DNA of 64,000 nucleotides from Pseudoxanthomonas sp. PXM01 (GCF_014851815.1 NZ_JACVAJ010000003.1:458501-522500); one strand, 5' to 3'. Positions 19,198 to 29,224 are shown, numbered from the stretch's first letter. Notes: generated by a model from the letters alone, not told the origin. A program made the numbers and translations.

Positions 19198-19440
19198 ATG
19201 CAGAAGAAAGTGGATCTGTCGACCCGCCAGGGGCATCTGGTGGAGGTGGTCATCGAGCGGCCCGACGAACACCAGTCGTGGTCGCTGGCCGTCCGGGTGC
19301 GCGACACCCGCGGGGGCGCATGGAGCGAACCGTGGGTGGACGTCCGCCGCGACTACTTCACCTGCCATGACGCACTGGCGGCCGGGAAGGCGCAGGCGGC
19401 GCGCATGATCGGTGGGGACGCGCAGGACGCGTCCGGCTAG
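19198..19440 (+). CDS. small conserved-looking hypothetical protein
   Basis: An 80-residue soluble protein beginning MQKKVDLSTRQGHLVEVVIE. It has alternating beta-type strands (WSLAVRVRDT, WSEPWVDVRRDYFTC) and a C-terminal helix with DALAAGKAQAARMI. No domain was recognised. The stop is shared with the convergent response-regulator gene: the palindrome CTAG at 19437-19440 gives TAG on both strands. Start chosen at the only ATG that gives a well-formed N terminus. Confidence 0.6.
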   Translation: MQKKVDLSTRQGHLVEVVIERPDEHQSWSLAVRVRDTRGGAWSEPWVDVRRDYFTCHDALAAGKAQAARMIGGDAQDASG

Positions 19441-20216
19441 TCGTCGCGCCGCAGCGTCGCCAGTTTCAGGAACGCCTCGTGCTGGTAGCGGCTCATGCGC
19501 AGCTGCTGGCCGGTGTCCATCGTCACCACGTGGTAGCCGTTGAACCACGGATGGATGTCCTTGACCCGGCGGATGTTGATGATCGCCGAGCGGTGCACGC
19601 GGGCGAAGCGGCGCGGATCCAGGCGCGCGGCCAGTGCCGACATGGTCTCGCGCAGCTCGTGCACGCGGTCGGCCAGGTGCAGGCGCACCGTGTTGCCGCT
19701 GGCCTTGATCCAGATGATGTCGTCCACGTCGACCAGCACCACGCGCTCGTTCTCGCGCACCGGCACCCGGTCCAGATAGGCATCGCGCTGCTGCAGTGAG
19801 GCCAGGGCCTGCATGATCCGCGACGTCGTGTCGGCGTCGGTGCCGCGCGCAGTAGCCAGCCGCTGCTTCGCGCGTCGCAGGGTTTCCGCGAAGCGCTCGC
19901 GACTGAACGGCTTCACCAGGTAGTCGACCGCGTTCGCCTCGAACGCCCGCACCGCGAACTGCTCGTAGGCGGTGACGAAGATGGTCGCCGGCATCCGTGC
20001 CGCCCCGATCGTCGCCACGACGTCCAGGCCGGTGATCGCCGGCATCTGGATGTCCAGGAACACCAAGTCCGGCGACAGGTCGCGGATGGCCGCCACCGCC
20101 GACACGCCATCACCGCATTCGCCGACCACCTCGATCTCCGGGTCCTCGCGCAGCAGCCTTGCCACCGCATGGCGTGCGATCGGCTCGTCGTCGACGATCA
20201 GCGCGGTGAGGCTCAT
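19437..20216 (-). CDS. LytTR-type response regulator
   Basis: A 259-residue regulator of the LytR/AlgR family. The receiver domain (1-125) has the acidic pocket (IVDDEP), phospho-acceptor Asp in LVFLDIQMP, Thr in FVTAYE and Lys in LVKPFSRERF. After a short linker comes a LytTR DNA-binding domain (about 160-255: IIWIKASGNTVRLHL...RRFARVHRSAIINIRRVKDI). It overlaps its sensor kinase gene by 4 bases, a standard two-component operon. Targets are unknown; LytTR proteins usually bind direct repeats upstream of cell-envelope or exopolysaccharide genes. Confidence 0.93.
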   Translation of the reverse strand: MSLTALIVDDEPIARHAVARLLREDPEIEVVGECGDGVSAVAAIRDLSPDLVFLDIQMPAITGLDVVATIGAARMPATIFVTAYEQFAVRAFEANAVDYLVKPFSRERFAETLRRAKQRLATARGTDADTTSRIMQALASLQQRDAYLDRVPVRENERVVLVDVDDIIWIKASGNTVRLHLADRVHELRETMSALAARLDPRRFARVHRSAIINIRRVKDIHPWFNGYHVVTMDTGQQLRMSRYQHEAFLKLATLRRDD

Positions 20217-21319
20217 GCCGGTACGTGCTCCGGCAGCACGTCGTCATCCAGTTCGCGGAAGGGGAGCCGCAACCGGCAGGCGACCCCGCGCGGGACGATC
20301 AGGTCCAGCCGCAGGCTGGCGTCGTCGCCGTACAGCTCGCGCATGCGCATCCGCGTGTTGGACAACCCGATCCCGTGCCCGCCGGCGTGGCCGCCCTCAT
20401 CCAGCGTGCTGTTGTGGTTGCGCACGTCGATGCACAGCACGCCGCCTTCGCGCCGGCATTCGATCTCGACGCAGTCGTCGCCGACATGCTGGCCGATGCC
20501 GTAGCGGATCGCGTTCTCGACGATCGGCTGCAGCACCAGGCTGGGTACGGCCGCGTCCAGCACGTCCGGCGCGACATGGATGCGTGTGGTCAGGCGGTCC
20601 TTGAAGCGCCGCCGCTGGATGCCGAGATACAGCTCCAGCAGTTCCAGCTCGCGCCGCAGTGGGATTTCCTGGCCGTCGTAATCCTCCAGGAACGCGCGCA
20701 GCAACTCGCTCAGGCGCAGCAGCATGTCCTCCGCGGACAGCTTGTCTTCGTCCAGCAGGGTGACGATGGCGTGCAGCGTGTTGAACAGGAAGTGCGGCTG
20801 CAACTGGCTCTTCAGCACCTGCAGGCGCGACTGCGCCAGCTCGGTCGCCAGTCGCGTCGCTTCGAGTTCACGGCGTGCCTTCTCCGCCTGGTAGTGCAGC
20901 AGCTGCTGCACCGCCAGCAGCGCCCAGTACGCGAGCAGGCCGATGGCGAAATGCTTGCTGATGAACTGGCCGAGCTGGCTGCCGAAGCCGCTGGGTTCGA
21001 ACAGCGACGACACCAGGGCGCCGATCGCCATCGCCAGCAGCGTCACGCCGAGGCTGTAGCCGACGTGTCGCAGCAGCGGACGCACCTGCAGCGGGAACGG
21101 AATGGGGTGCTGTTCGCCCAGGCGGAAGACCAGCGGCGCCAGCGCCGCCCACGTGAGCCATTGCACGGCGGACCATCGCAGGTAGGTCGTGGGGGGCCAC
21201 AGGTGCGCATTGACCGCGTCGTTGACGCAGCCCTGCATCGCGAACACCAGCACCACGAACGACCACAGGGCCAGGTAGCGGGACAGGCGGACTTCGAGCG
21301 TGCCCAGGCGGATCTTCAT
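20213..21319 (-). CDS. LytS/YehU-type membrane sensor histidine kinase
   Basis: A 368-residue kinase: four hydrophobic segments in the first 150 residues (LALWSFVVLVFAM, WLTWAALAPLVF, LGVTLLAMAIGALV, IGLLAYWALLAV), a coiled coil, then the His_kinase phosphoacceptor motif LQPHFLFNTLHAI and a HATPase with LVLQPIVENAIRYG and GIGLSNTRMRM. Start 21319 was selected because GGGAG lies six bases upstream, removing 16 residues of the longest frame. It is cotranscribed with the LytTR regulator. The signal is unknown, as there is no recognisable extracytoplasmic sensor domain. Confidence 0.92.
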   Translation of the reverse strand: MKIRLGTLEVRLSRYLALWSFVVLVFAMQGCVNDAVNAHLWPPTTYLRWSAVQWLTWAALAPLVFRLGEQHPIPFPLQVRPLLRHVGYSLGVTLLAMAIGALVSSLFEPSGFGSQLGQFISKHFAIGLLAYWALLAVQQLLHYQAEKARRELEATRLATELAQSRLQVLKSQLQPHFLFNTLHAIVTLLDEDKLSAEDMLLRLSELLRAFLEDYDGQEIPLRRELELLELYLGIQRRRFKDRLTTRIHVAPDVLDAAVPSLVLQPIVENAIRYGIGQHVGDDCVEIECRREGGVLCIDVRNHNSTLDEGGHAGGHGIGLSNTRMRMRELYGDDASLRLDLIVPRGVACRLRLPFRELDDDVLPEHVPA

Positions 21320-21519
21320 GCGGAACTCCCAATCGGCGAGCGCATCGTAGGGCGGGGCAGGGGGCACGGGAAGGCGCGGAGGTCACGGCCTACGATTCGT
21401 CCTGGCCGCACGACGATTCGTCACGAATCCGTTGCCGCCCTGTCCGGACGGGCGCGAGATGCGCTCGCCCCGCACGCAATCCCGCGTTGCCGGTGGCCCC
21501 CTCCACCGGAGATCACGCC

Positions 21520-21918
21520 ATGCATCGCCTGTCCGTCATCACCCTGCTTGCCGCCGCCATGACCGCCTTCACCGCTGTCGCTGGCGAACGCACCCACTAC
21601 CTGGATCTGATCAACCGTGCGCACGACCGGGTCGTCTCGGTCGCGGCAACGCCCGCCGGCGGCACGGCGTGGAACGAACTGCTGCACGACGCTGATGTGC
21701 CGGGCGGTGGCGGTGCCATCACCGTGCAGGTCGCCGGCGAGCAATGCATCCACGACGTGAGGGTGGCATTCGCCAATGGCCGCAGCGCGCTGTACCCGGC
21801 TATCGACCTGTGCCGTCATCGCGGCCTGCGCATCCAGCCGCTGCCGGCCGGCCGCGGGAAGGCGATGATGGCGGTGCAGCAGGCATCCCCCGCCGACGCG
21901 TCGCCGGCGGGGGACTGA
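21520..21918 (+). CDS. small exported hypothetical protein
   Basis: A 132-residue protein with signal MHRLSVITLLAAAMTAFTAVAG. The mature part contains two cysteines (QCIHDVRV and DLCRHRG) that could form one disulfide, and a DLINRAHDRVVSVAATPAGG segment of the kind seen in Xanthomonadaceae periplasmic proteins of unknown function. A 10-bp hairpin (21886-21895 with 21905-21914) overlaps its last codons and stop region and may act as a terminator, though it has no T tract. Its start is supported by CGGAGA upstream. Divergent from the LytS kinase gene by 200 bases. Confidence 0.65.
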   Translation: MHRLSVITLLAAAMTAFTAVAGERTHYLDLINRAHDRVVSVAATPAGGTAWNELLHDADVPGGGGAITVQVAGEQCIHDVRVAFANGRSALYPAIDLCRHRGLRIQPLPAGRGKAMMAVQQASPADASPAGD

Positions 21919-21939
21919 AGCCTCATGCCGGCACGGCGG

Positions 21940-22968
21940 TCAGGCGGCGAAGTCCAGCACGATGCGGCCTTCGATCGCACCGGCCCGCATGCGTTCGAAC
22001 ACGTCGTTGATGTTCTCCAGCCGGTCGGTCGCCACGGTGGCGGCCACCTTGCCCATCGCCGCGAAGTCGAGCGATTCCTGCAGGTCCAGCCGCGTGCCGA
22101 CGATGGAACCGCGCACGGTGATCCCGTTGAGCACCATGCCGAAGATGTCGAGCGGGAACTGCCCCGGCGGCAGGCCATTGAGCGAGACGGTGCCGCCACG
22201 GCGGACCATGCCGATGGCCTGCTCGAACGCCTTCGGCGACACCGCGGTCACCAGGGCACCGTGCGCGCCGCCGATCTCCTTCTTCAGGTAGGCGACCGGG
22301 TCGGTGGTCTTCGCGTTGACGGTGACCGCCGCGCCGAGGCGACGGGCGAGATCGAGCTTGCTGTCGTCCACGTCCACCGCCGCCACGTTCAGGCCCATCG
22401 CCTTCGCGTACTGCACGGCCATGTGGCCCAGGCCGCCGATGCCGGAGATCACCACCCAGTCACCGGGTTGGGTGTCGGTGACCTTCAGACCCTTGTAGAC
22501 GGTGACGCCGGCGCAGAGGATCGGCGCGATCTCGACGAAACCGACGCTCTGCGGCAGGTGGCCGACGTAGCCGGCGTTGGCGAGCGCATATTCGGCGAAG
22601 CCGCCATTGATGGAGTAGCCGGTGTTCTGCTGGCTTTCGCATAGCGTTTCCCAGCCGCCAAGGCAGTGCTCGCAATAGCCGCAGGCCGAGTACAGCCACG
22701 GGATGCCGACGCGGTCGCCTTCCTTCACGTGGGTGACGCCGGCACCGACCGCGACGACGTGACCGACGCCTTCGTGACCGGGGATGAAGGGCGGATTGGG
22801 CTTGACCGGCCAGTCGCCTTCGGCGGCATGCAGGTCGGTGTGGCAGACGCCACAGGCTTCGATCTTGACCAGGATGTCGCCAGCCGCGGGGCGCGGCACC
22901 GGCACTTCCTCGATCACCAGCGGTTGGCCGAACGCCCGCACGACGGCGGCTTTCATGGTGCTGTCCAT
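21940..22968 (-). CDS. adhP: zinc-dependent alcohol dehydrogenase (AdhP-like)
   Basis: NAD-dependent oxidation of short-chain alcohols or reduction of aldehydes in the cytoplasm. Its 342 residues fit the bacterial AdhP/Adh group. Catalytic zinc ligands: Cys in [10 protein letters not shown] and GHEGVGHV. Structural zinc: four cysteines in [16 protein letters not shown]. The Rossmann motif is GIGGLGH, followed by an acidic VDVDD that predicts NAD rather than NADP use. Start 22968 is fixed by CAGGAGCACGGA just upstream (SD spacing 6). It stands alone; the substrate is inferred from the family. Confidence 0.93.
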   Translation of the reverse strand: MDSTMKAAVVRAFGQPLVIEEVPVPRPAAGDILVKIEACGVCHTDLHAAEGDWPVKPNPPFIPGHEGVGHVVAVGAGVTHVKEGDRVGIPWLYSACGYCEHCLGGWETLCESQQNTGYSINGGFAEYALANAGYVGHLPQSVGFVEIAPILCAGVTVYKGLKVTDTQPGDWVVISGIGGLGHMAVQYAKAMGLNVAAVDVDDSKLDLARRLGAAVTVNAKTTDPVAYLKKEIGGAHGALVTAVSPKAFEQAIGMVRRGGTVSLNGLPPGQFPLDIFGMVLNGITVRGSIVGTRLDLQESLDFAAMGKVAATVATDRLENINDVFERMRAGAIEGRIVLDFAA

Positions 22969-23137
22969 TCCGTGCTCCTGTGATTGCCTTGCGTCGTTCC
23001 ACGCTACGTCGATCGCGCGGCACGCACCTTGATTCCGATCAATCCGTGGCATCGCCCGCGCTGGGCATCCGTGGTCGCGCGCGGTATCGTCCGCCCGGCA
23101 CGGACCCGCGTGCGTCGCGAACGGCAGGCAGGACACC

Positions 23138-23527
23138 ATGGCATCGCGCTCGCAGCCGACCGACGTTGCCGCGTTCCTCGCCGATCTTGCGCATCCGCAG
23201 GATGCCGCCATCCGCCGTCTGCGCGAGGTGATCCTGGCGGCCGACGCGCGCATCGGCGAAGGCATCAAGTGGAACGCGCCGAGCTTCCATGTGGAAGGTC
23301 GCCACTTCGCGACGATGCAGCTGCGGCGCGCGGACCGCCTGCTGCTGGTGCTGCATCTGGGGGCGGGCAAGAAGGCGATGCCGGACGGTGCGATTGCCGA
23401 TCCGGATGGCCTGCTGACGTGGCTGGGACCGGACCGCGCGACCTGCTCGTTCTCCGGCGTGCAGGACGTGGATGCGCACGCTGCCGCGCTACAGTCGTTG
23501 CTGCGGCAATGGATGGCGCACGCCTGA
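23138..23527 (+). CDS. DUF1801/YdhG-like domain protein
   Basis: A 129-residue cytoplasmic protein of the DUF1801 fold (relatives of frataxin-shaped YdhG/YjhQ). Visible landmarks are [26 protein letters not shown] and a conserved [13 protein letters not shown] strand. Family members lack an agreed function. The gene is single and divergent from adhP, with 170 bases between the two starts, and is followed by a convergent TPR gene. Confidence 0.8.
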   Translation: MASRSQPTDVAAFLADLAHPQDAAIRRLREVILAADARIGEGIKWNAPSFHVEGRHFATMQLRRADRLLLVLHLGAGKKAMPDGAIADPDGLLTWLGPDRATCSFSGVQDVDAHAAALQSLLRQWMAHA

Positions 23528-23644
23528 TCGCGGGCGAGGTGCGTGGGTTAATGTCGTCGGCATGCAACGGATGTCCGCCATCACGACGTCCATCAGGCGC
23601 CTTACGGTCTTGCGCCTGTGCGCCATGCAAGAGGTCGTCGAAAT

Positions 23645-25210
23645 TCAATCGCTGTACGGTTCGTAGATATCGAACGCTTCGATTCTGCCGGCCTTGTCTA
23701 CCGCACGCTGCACGTCTTTACGTTGCGCCAGCGCATGCCAGCCGTCGATGACGACCTGCTCGGCGGGCAGTGGTGCGCGCCTGCGATAGGTTTGCAGCGA
23801 CGCCAGTGCGGCACTCCAATGCTCTCCGTCGCGAAGCGCATTGCGCAAAACTCTGGCTGCCTCTTCCTGACGCCCGGCGCGTAGCAGGGCATTGATCCAG
23901 CTGACGGTAGAGTCATTGCGATATCGACGGATGTCCGCGAATGCCTTACGTGCAGCGGCGCGGTCGCCCTCCTGCACGGCGATGCAATGCCGGACCGCAG
24001 CAGCATGCCTTTTGCCATCGGGGGTCGGTCTCGCCGGCAGTACCAGGGCGTCGGCGGCCTCACGGGTTCTGCCCAGATTGCAGAGCAGGCGGGCTAGATT
24101 GATCGACTGGCCTTGCTCTTCCATCTTCGCGGCTTGCCTGAGCTGGGTGATGGCTTCATCCCAGCGGCCCAGCCGGGCCAATGCGCTGGCTCGATTGTCG
24201 AGGATCCACACGGTGTATTGCATGTCCACAAACACCGCTGCGCCGGATGACGCGGCATGCATCTCCGCCTGTGTCTGGTCCGACAGCGCGATGACGTCTT
24301 CGTGACGACCCACGGACATCAGTGCGTAGCCCAACTCCATGCGGGCCTCTAGGAGGTCTGGCCGGCGCTCGACCAGATCTTCCAGCCGCGCCACGCGCTG
24401 GTGCGCAACGTAGGCGACGTCCATTCCGGGTGCTTGGCGATCGATCCACGCGTCGAAGCGGCGATCTGTAAGGAAGCTCACCAACGCTTCTGGGGCGTCG
24501 CTCCGGCGGATCGCTTCAGCGATGCCCTGAGTATCGCCCGCTGCCAGTCGTAGCGATGCCAGTTGGTACCAGAGTTCACCGACACCCAGACCGCGATTGG
24601 TCCAGCCGCTTGCGAACAACGCCTCGAGCAGACGTCGCTCGACCCCGTGCGCTTGCGGCGCTTTATGCGCGATCCCGAAGATCGCAGCTGGGTCCAGGTC
24701 GTCCAGTCGTTGGGGCCAGCGCTCTGCCAACTGTGTCAGGGAATGCGCCGCTGCATCTGCGTGCCCGAGTTCGGCTTCGACCTGGGCGAGGAGATAGTAA
24801 TCATCAAGATTGTCCGAACCCGCCTCCAGCGCCTGTCGGAGCAGTGTCCTTGCGTGCTCCATGTTGCCGGTGGCGATGGCCATCCACCCGGCACGCGACC
24901 ACGTGGCGCGCTGTTCATCCGCGCTCAGCACGGCGAATTCCGGTCGCGCCATCACCGTGGCGAGTGCGCGGTCCGCGTCGGCGGCATCGCCGTTGTCGCC
25001 CAGCGCCATGGCATCGCGCCATTGACGGGCATACGCGGGCGCGACGCCCTGCTTGCGCTTCTCGTGCAGCGACGGACCCGTCTTGCCCAGGCTGATCGCG
25101 GCAGGCGGCTGCTGGTGGTGCGCATCGTGCCCGTCGACCGGCGCGGCGGATTGCGCACACAGCCCCTGCGACGCGGCCAGCAGGCAGGCCGTCCACATCC
25201 ATGCCTTCAT
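23645..25210 (-). CDS. exported TPR-repeat protein
   Basis: A 521-residue protein with a signal peptide (MKAWMWTACLLAASQGLCA) and a His-rich segment just after it (DGHDAHHQQPP). From about residue 75 to the end the sequence is a chain of TPR-like helix pairs with the usual small/aromatic spacing (for example MEHARTLLRQALEAGSDNLDDYYLLAQVEAELG split over two helices, and RLGRWDEAITQLRQAAKM). No enzymatic domain is seen; a protein-protein scaffold in the periplasm is the simplest reading. Base composition in the middle is slightly lower than its neighbours. It is monocistronic and convergent with the DUF1801 gene. Confidence 0.8.
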   Translation of the reverse strand: MKAWMWTACLLAASQGLCAQSAAPVDGHDAHHQQPPAAISLGKTGPSLHEKRKQGVAPAYARQWRDAMALGDNGDAADADRALATVMARPEFAVLSADEQRATWSRAGWMAIATGNMEHARTLLRQALEAGSDNLDDYYLLAQVEAELGHADAAAHSLTQLAERWPQRLDDLDPAAIFGIAHKAPQAHGVERRLLEALFASGWTNRGLGVGELWYQLASLRLAAGDTQGIAEAIRRSDAPEALVSFLTDRRFDAWIDRQAPGMDVAYVAHQRVARLEDLVERRPDLLEARMELGYALMSVGRHEDVIALSDQTQAEMHAASSGAAVFVDMQYTVWILDNRASALARLGRWDEAITQLRQAAKMEEQGQSINLARLLCNLGRTREAADALVLPARPTPDGKRHAAAVRHCIAVQEGDRAAARKAFADIRRYRNDSTVSWINALLRAGRQEEAARVLRNALRDGEHWSAALASLQTYRRRAPLPAEQVVIDGWHALAQRKDVQRAVDKAGRIEAFDIYEPYSD

Positions 25211-25408
25211 CGTGTCCTCGCGATTGTCCCCGCTGCATTAGACCGCAAGCGGCCGGCGCGAGGAATCCACCCGCGGCCCCGCCCTGCAGGCATGGCCACC
25301 GGGGCATGGCGGAAGCGTGACCGGCGACGCATCCGCCACGACCATCGGCCGGGGCATCGCGGCGCGACGTCGCCGACAATGGCGCCACATCCGCTGCAGG
25401 GAGTGACC

Positions 25409-26524
25409 ATGAAGCGTGTCGTCGCGTTGGCCATGCTGGCCGCCGTCCTGTTGCCCGCGCATGTGGGTGCGCAGGAGAGATGCCCGGACCGGTCGGGCTA
25501 TGCGCCGGCGCGCGAGATCGTCGCCGACCTGGGGCGCATCGTCGCGCCGGAGGGCGTGCAGGAGGAGTACGCCGTTGAGATCGGCGGCATCCGCCAATGG
25601 GTGAACGTGCGCGGGCAGGACCGCGACAACCCGATGGTGCTGTTCGTGCACGGCGGGCCCGCATCGCCGGTCATCCCCACGCTGTGGCAGTTCCAGCGCC
25701 CGCTGGAGGAGTACTTCACCGTGGTGAACTACGACCAGCGCGGCGCGGGCAAGACGCTGGTGCTGAATCCGCAGGACGCCGTGGCCGACACCCTGCACGT
25801 GCAGCGCTACGTGGACGACGCCATCGCATTGGCCGAACACCTGCGCACCCGCTACCACAAGCGCAAGCTGGTGCTGATGGCGCACAGCTGGGGCACGGTG
25901 GTGGCGATGCACGCGGCGCTGCAGCGACCCGATCTGTTCCACGCCTACGTCGGCATCGGCCAGGTGATCAACGTGCGCACCAACGAACAGGTGAGCTTCG
26001 ACTACGGCCTGCGCACCGCGCGGGCGAAGGGCAACGCCGAGGCCATCCGCGAAATGGAATCCATCGCGCCGTATCCCGGCGACACGCCGATCACCCGCGA
26101 GCGCATCATCATCGCGCGCAAGTGGCCGCAGTTCTACGGCGGACTCACCGCGTACCGCGAAGACTCGAAGTACTTCTACCAGGGGCCGCGGCTGTCGCCC
26201 GACTACGACGATGCCGCGCGCTGCGCGATCAACGCGGGCAGCGTGTTCTCGCTCGGCCGGTTGCTGGACGAATTCCTGCAGGTCGATTTCACCGGCGTGG
26301 AGCGCTTTCCGATTCCGGTGGTGATGTTCATGGGCCGGCACGACTACACCACGCCGTCCGAACCCACGGCAGCCTGGCTGGCGCGCGTGCAGGCCCCGTA
26401 CAAGCGGGGCGTCTGGTTCGAACACTCGGCCCACATGATGCCGTGGGAAGAGCCGGGCAAGACCCTGGTCAGCCTGTTGGAGCACGTGCGACCGCGCGCG
26501 ATCGACGACGCACCGGCGAAGTAG
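25409..26524 (+). CDS. exported alpha/beta hydrolase, proline iminopeptidase-like (S33 family)
   Basis: A 371-residue periplasmic or secreted hydrolase. Signal peptide: MKRVVALAMLAAVLLPAHVGA. The catalytic set is complete: HGGPASP oxyanion loop, AHSWGT nucleophile elbow, GRHDYTTPSE acid loop and EHSAHMMPWEEP with the catalytic His. The HGGPG-like and DQRGAGKT segments match the S33 prolyl-aminopeptidase group, so a peptide or amide substrate is likely, but lipase or lactonase use cannot be excluded. Start ATG 25409 has CAGGGAG ten bases upstream. It is convergent with the GGDEF/EAL gene, seven bases apart. Confidence 0.85.
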   Translation: MKRVVALAMLAAVLLPAHVGAQERCPDRSGYAPAREIVADLGRIVAPEGVQEEYAVEIGGIRQWVNVRGQDRDNPMVLFVHGGPASPVIPTLWQFQRPLEEYFTVVNYDQRGAGKTLVLNPQDAVADTLHVQRYVDDAIALAEHLRTRYHKRKLVLMAHSWGTVVAMHAALQRPDLFHAYVGIGQVINVRTNEQVSFDYGLRTARAKGNAEAIREMESIAPYPGDTPITRERIIIARKWPQFYGGLTAYREDSKYFYQGPRLSPDYDDAARCAINAGSVFSLGRLLDEFLQVDFTGVERFPIPVVMFMGRHDYTTPSEPTAAWLARVQAPYKRGVWFEHSAHMMPWEEPGKTLVSLLEHVRPRAIDDAPAK

Positions 26525-26530
26525 AGCGCC

Positions 26531-29224
26531 TCAGCGCACCACGGCGAGGCGGCGCGGCGGCGGTTCCTCGCGCTGGAACAGCACGCGCTCGGGGCGGTGC
26601 AGCGCGTAGCCCTGGCCGTAGTCCACGCCCAGCGAACGCAGCGCGTCGCAGATCTTCGGGCTGGCCACCCACTCGGCCACGACCTTCAGGCCGCGCTGGT
26701 GGCCGATCTGCGCGATGGCGCTGACGATGGTGCGGCTCATGGGGTCGGTCTCGAGATCGCGGATGAAGCTGCCGTCGATCTTGATCAGGTCCGCCGGCAG
26801 GTTCTTCAGGTAACCGAAGGACGACATGCCGGCGCCGAAATCGTCCAGCGCGATGCGGCAGCCGACGCGGCGCAGGCGCTCGATCACGCCCACCACCTTC
26901 AGCAGGTTGCGCACGGCGACGGTCTCGGTGATCTCGAAGCACAGCGCGTGCGGCGGGACCGCGTATTCGGTGATGCGGGCGAGGATGAAGTCGGCCAGGC
27001 CCTCGTCCTCGATGCTGGCGCCGGACAGGTTGATCGCGCAGGTGCCCAGGCGCATGCCCGCGTGGTGCAGCTCGCCGAAGTGGGCGAGTGCGTTGCGGAT
27101 CACCCAGCGGTCGATCGCCGGCATCAGGCCGTAGCGCTCGGCGGCGGGCAGGAAGGCGCCCGGCAGCACGATGCCGCCGTCCTCGTCGCGCAGCCGCAGC
27201 AGCAGTTCGAGGCTGGTGGCGGTGTCGCGACCGTCGAGCGGCACGATCTCCTGGTAGTCCAGCAGCAGGCGGTCCTGTTCCATCGCCCAGCGCAGGCGGT
27301 TGGCCCATTCCATTTCGCCGTGCCGACGCGTGGTCTCGTTGTCCTCGCGGTACATGTGCACGCGGTTGCGGCCGTTCTCCTTGGCCAGGTAGCAGGCGGT
27401 GTCCGCCCAGGCCAGCAAGTCCTTCAGCGTCGGCTCCTGCTGGTCGACCACCACTACACCGATGCTCGCGCTGACGGTATAGGTGCGGTCCTGCCAGACG
27501 AACATCAGCGCTTCGATGCGCTCGCGCAGGCGTTCGGCGAGCGCACGCGCGCCTTCGGCATCCACATGGAAGGCCATCAGGCCGAACTCGTCGCCACCCA
27601 GCCGCGCGAGCACGTCGCCGCCACGCAGTTGCTGGCGCATCGCCAGCGCGAGCTGCGCGAGCAACTGGTCGCCGGCCATGTGGCCGGACACGTCGTTGAT
27701 CAGCTTGAACTGGTCCAGGTCGATGTACAGCAGCGCGCAGGGGTCGCATACCGCGCGCCCTCTGCGTTCGTCGAGGGCCTCCTCGACGCGGCGCTCGAAC
27801 TCGCGCCGGTTGCACAACTCGGTCAGTGCGTCGTGGGTGGCCTGGTAACTCAGCCGCTCGGTCAGTTCGCGCTGTTCGGAGATGTCGGTCGCCACCATCA
27901 GCAGGTGCGGTGCGCCGTCCACATCGACCTGTGCGACGGAGGCGCTCGCCCAGAATGCGCCGCCGCCGGGACTCAGCAGCACCGCCTCCAGGTTGCCCCA
28001 GTCGTTGCCGACGGCGACGGCATCGCGGGCGCGCGCCTGCAGTTGCGGATCGGAGAACAGGGTCGCCAGTGGCAGACCGGTGGGATCGCCGAGGCGCAGG
28101 CGCGCCGCCTGGTTGGCGTAGGCGATCCTGCCTTCGCGGGCGTCCGCCAGCAGCACCAGTGCGGGCAGCAGTTCGTTGAGTGCGCGGAAGCGCAGTTCGC
28201 TTTCGCGGTAGCGCCGGCTCATCTGTTCGCCCAGCGCGACCGCGCGTCTCCGCGTGGTGGCCAACGACCAGGCCAGCGCGGCCAGCAGCAGGCTGATCAC
28301 GCCCCCGCCGGCCAGGATGGCCTGGAGGCGACCCACATCCAGCGGCTGCGGACGCGGTTGCATCTCGATGCGCCATTGCCGGCCGCCGAAATCGAGCCGC
28401 CGCTGCTGCACCGGCAGACCGGTGGCGATGGCCGTGGCGGAGTCGTAGAACGGGTGCGCGCCGGCGGTCGCGTCGTACAGGCGCACCCGGAAGCCGTCCA
28501 GCACCGCGCCGGCCATCGCGGTTTCCACCAGCGGCTGCAGGCGGATGCCGATGGCCAGTGCACCGATTTCGCGTGCGCGGCGCTGGTTCGGTGTCGCGGG
28601 CGTGGGACCGACGGAATAGACAGGCAGGCGCAGCGTCACGCCAAGCGGATTCTGGCCGGCGGGCGTGCTCTGGCGCAGGGCGAACGGCGCCGAGATCACT
28701 ACCGTGTCGGTATCGCGGGCGCGCAGCAGCGCGGCCAGGTTGGCCTTCTGGCCCACCATGTCGAAGCCGATCAACGATGCGTTCGCCTGGTAGGGGGCGA
28801 CGAATTCGTAGCGGTACGACACGTGATCCGCCAGCGGCTCGTCGACGGGCGAACGCCGTGCGAACGCCACCGAGGTGTACGCGCCGGTGGCGAGCGGACT
28901 GCGCAGGCTGGCGTGGTACTGGCTGAAGCGCGCCTGGTCCATCTGGTCGTTGGCCAGGTACACCGTCTGCATGGCGCGCAGCATCGAGGCGGCCTGTTCC
29001 AGCGGCACGCGCAACTGGCTGGCGCCGGCATCGGCCAAGGCGTGGCGCGCATCGTCCGCGCGCTGCTGCAGGTCGCGCCATTCGCGATGGGCCACGATCG
29101 CAGTGCAGGCGAGACCCAGCAACAGCACGGCCGTCGCCCACGCCAGCGGCGGCAGGCCGGCGCGGCGGGAGGGTGGGGCCGATGACGCCGGGGCGTCGCC
29201 GGGAGGGGCGGGGGTGGAATCCAC
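26531..29224 (-). CDS. membrane CHASE-PAS-GGDEF-EAL cyclic-di-GMP signalling protein
   Basis: About 897 residues. Order: a membrane helix (LAWATAVLLLGLACTAIVA), a periplasmic CHASE domain (YRYEFVAPYQANASLIGFDM), a second membrane helix, a PAS-type segment, GGDEF and EAL. The cyclase motif is intact (RLGGDEFGLM). The EAL domain has ELL instead of EAL, but retains the other catalytic landmarks: NLSG, FEITET, DDFGAG, IKIDGSFI, VVAEW and GQGYAL, so phosphodiesterase activity is still likely. The start is uncertain: GTG 29224 (AAGG five bases upstream) was chosen over ATG 29362, which would add 46 low-quality residues. Confidence 0.88.
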   Translation of the reverse strand: MDSTPAPPGDAPASSAPPSRRAGLPPLAWATAVLLLGLACTAIVAHREWRDLQQRADDARHALADAGASQLRVPLEQAASMLRAMQTVYLANDQMDQARFSQYHASLRSPLATGAYTSVAFARRSPVDEPLADHVSYRYEFVAPYQANASLIGFDMVGQKANLAALLRARDTDTVVISAPFALRQSTPAGQNPLGVTLRLPVYSVGPTPATPNQRRAREIGALAIGIRLQPLVETAMAGAVLDGFRVRLYDATAGAHPFYDSATAIATGLPVQQRRLDFGGRQWRIEMQPRPQPLDVGRLQAILAGGGVISLLLAALAWSLATTRRRAVALGEQMSRRYRESELRFRALNELLPALVLLADAREGRIAYANQAARLRLGDPTGLPLATLFSDPQLQARARDAVAVGNDWGNLEAVLLSPGGGAFWASASVAQVDVDGAPHLLMVATDISEQRELTERLSYQATHDALTELCNRREFERRVEEALDERRGRAVCDPCALLYIDLDQFKLINDVSGHMAGDQLLAQLALAMRQQLRGGDVLARLGGDEFGLMAFHVDAEGARALAERLRERIEALMFVWQDRTYTVSASIGVVVVDQQEPTLKDLLAWADTACYLAKENGRNRVHMYREDNETTRRHGEMEWANRLRWAMEQDRLLLDYQEIVPLDGRDTATSLELLLRLRDEDGGIVLPGAFLPAAERYGLMPAIDRWVIRNALAHFGELHHAGMRLGTCAINLSGASIEDEGLADFILARITEYAVPPHALCFEITETVAVRNLLKVVGVIERLRRVGCRIALDDFGAGMSSFGYLKNLPADLIKIDGSFIRDLETDPMSRTIVSAIAQIGHQRGLKVVAEWVASPKICDALRSLGVDYGQGYALHRPERVLFQREEPPPRRLAVVR

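Noticed and set aside
26597..29185. 862-codon plus-strand frame opposite the GGDEF/EAL gene
   Set aside because: Shadow frame rich in Val/Ala/His/Gln with no domain; the minus-strand protein has an intact GGDEF motif and CHASE domain.
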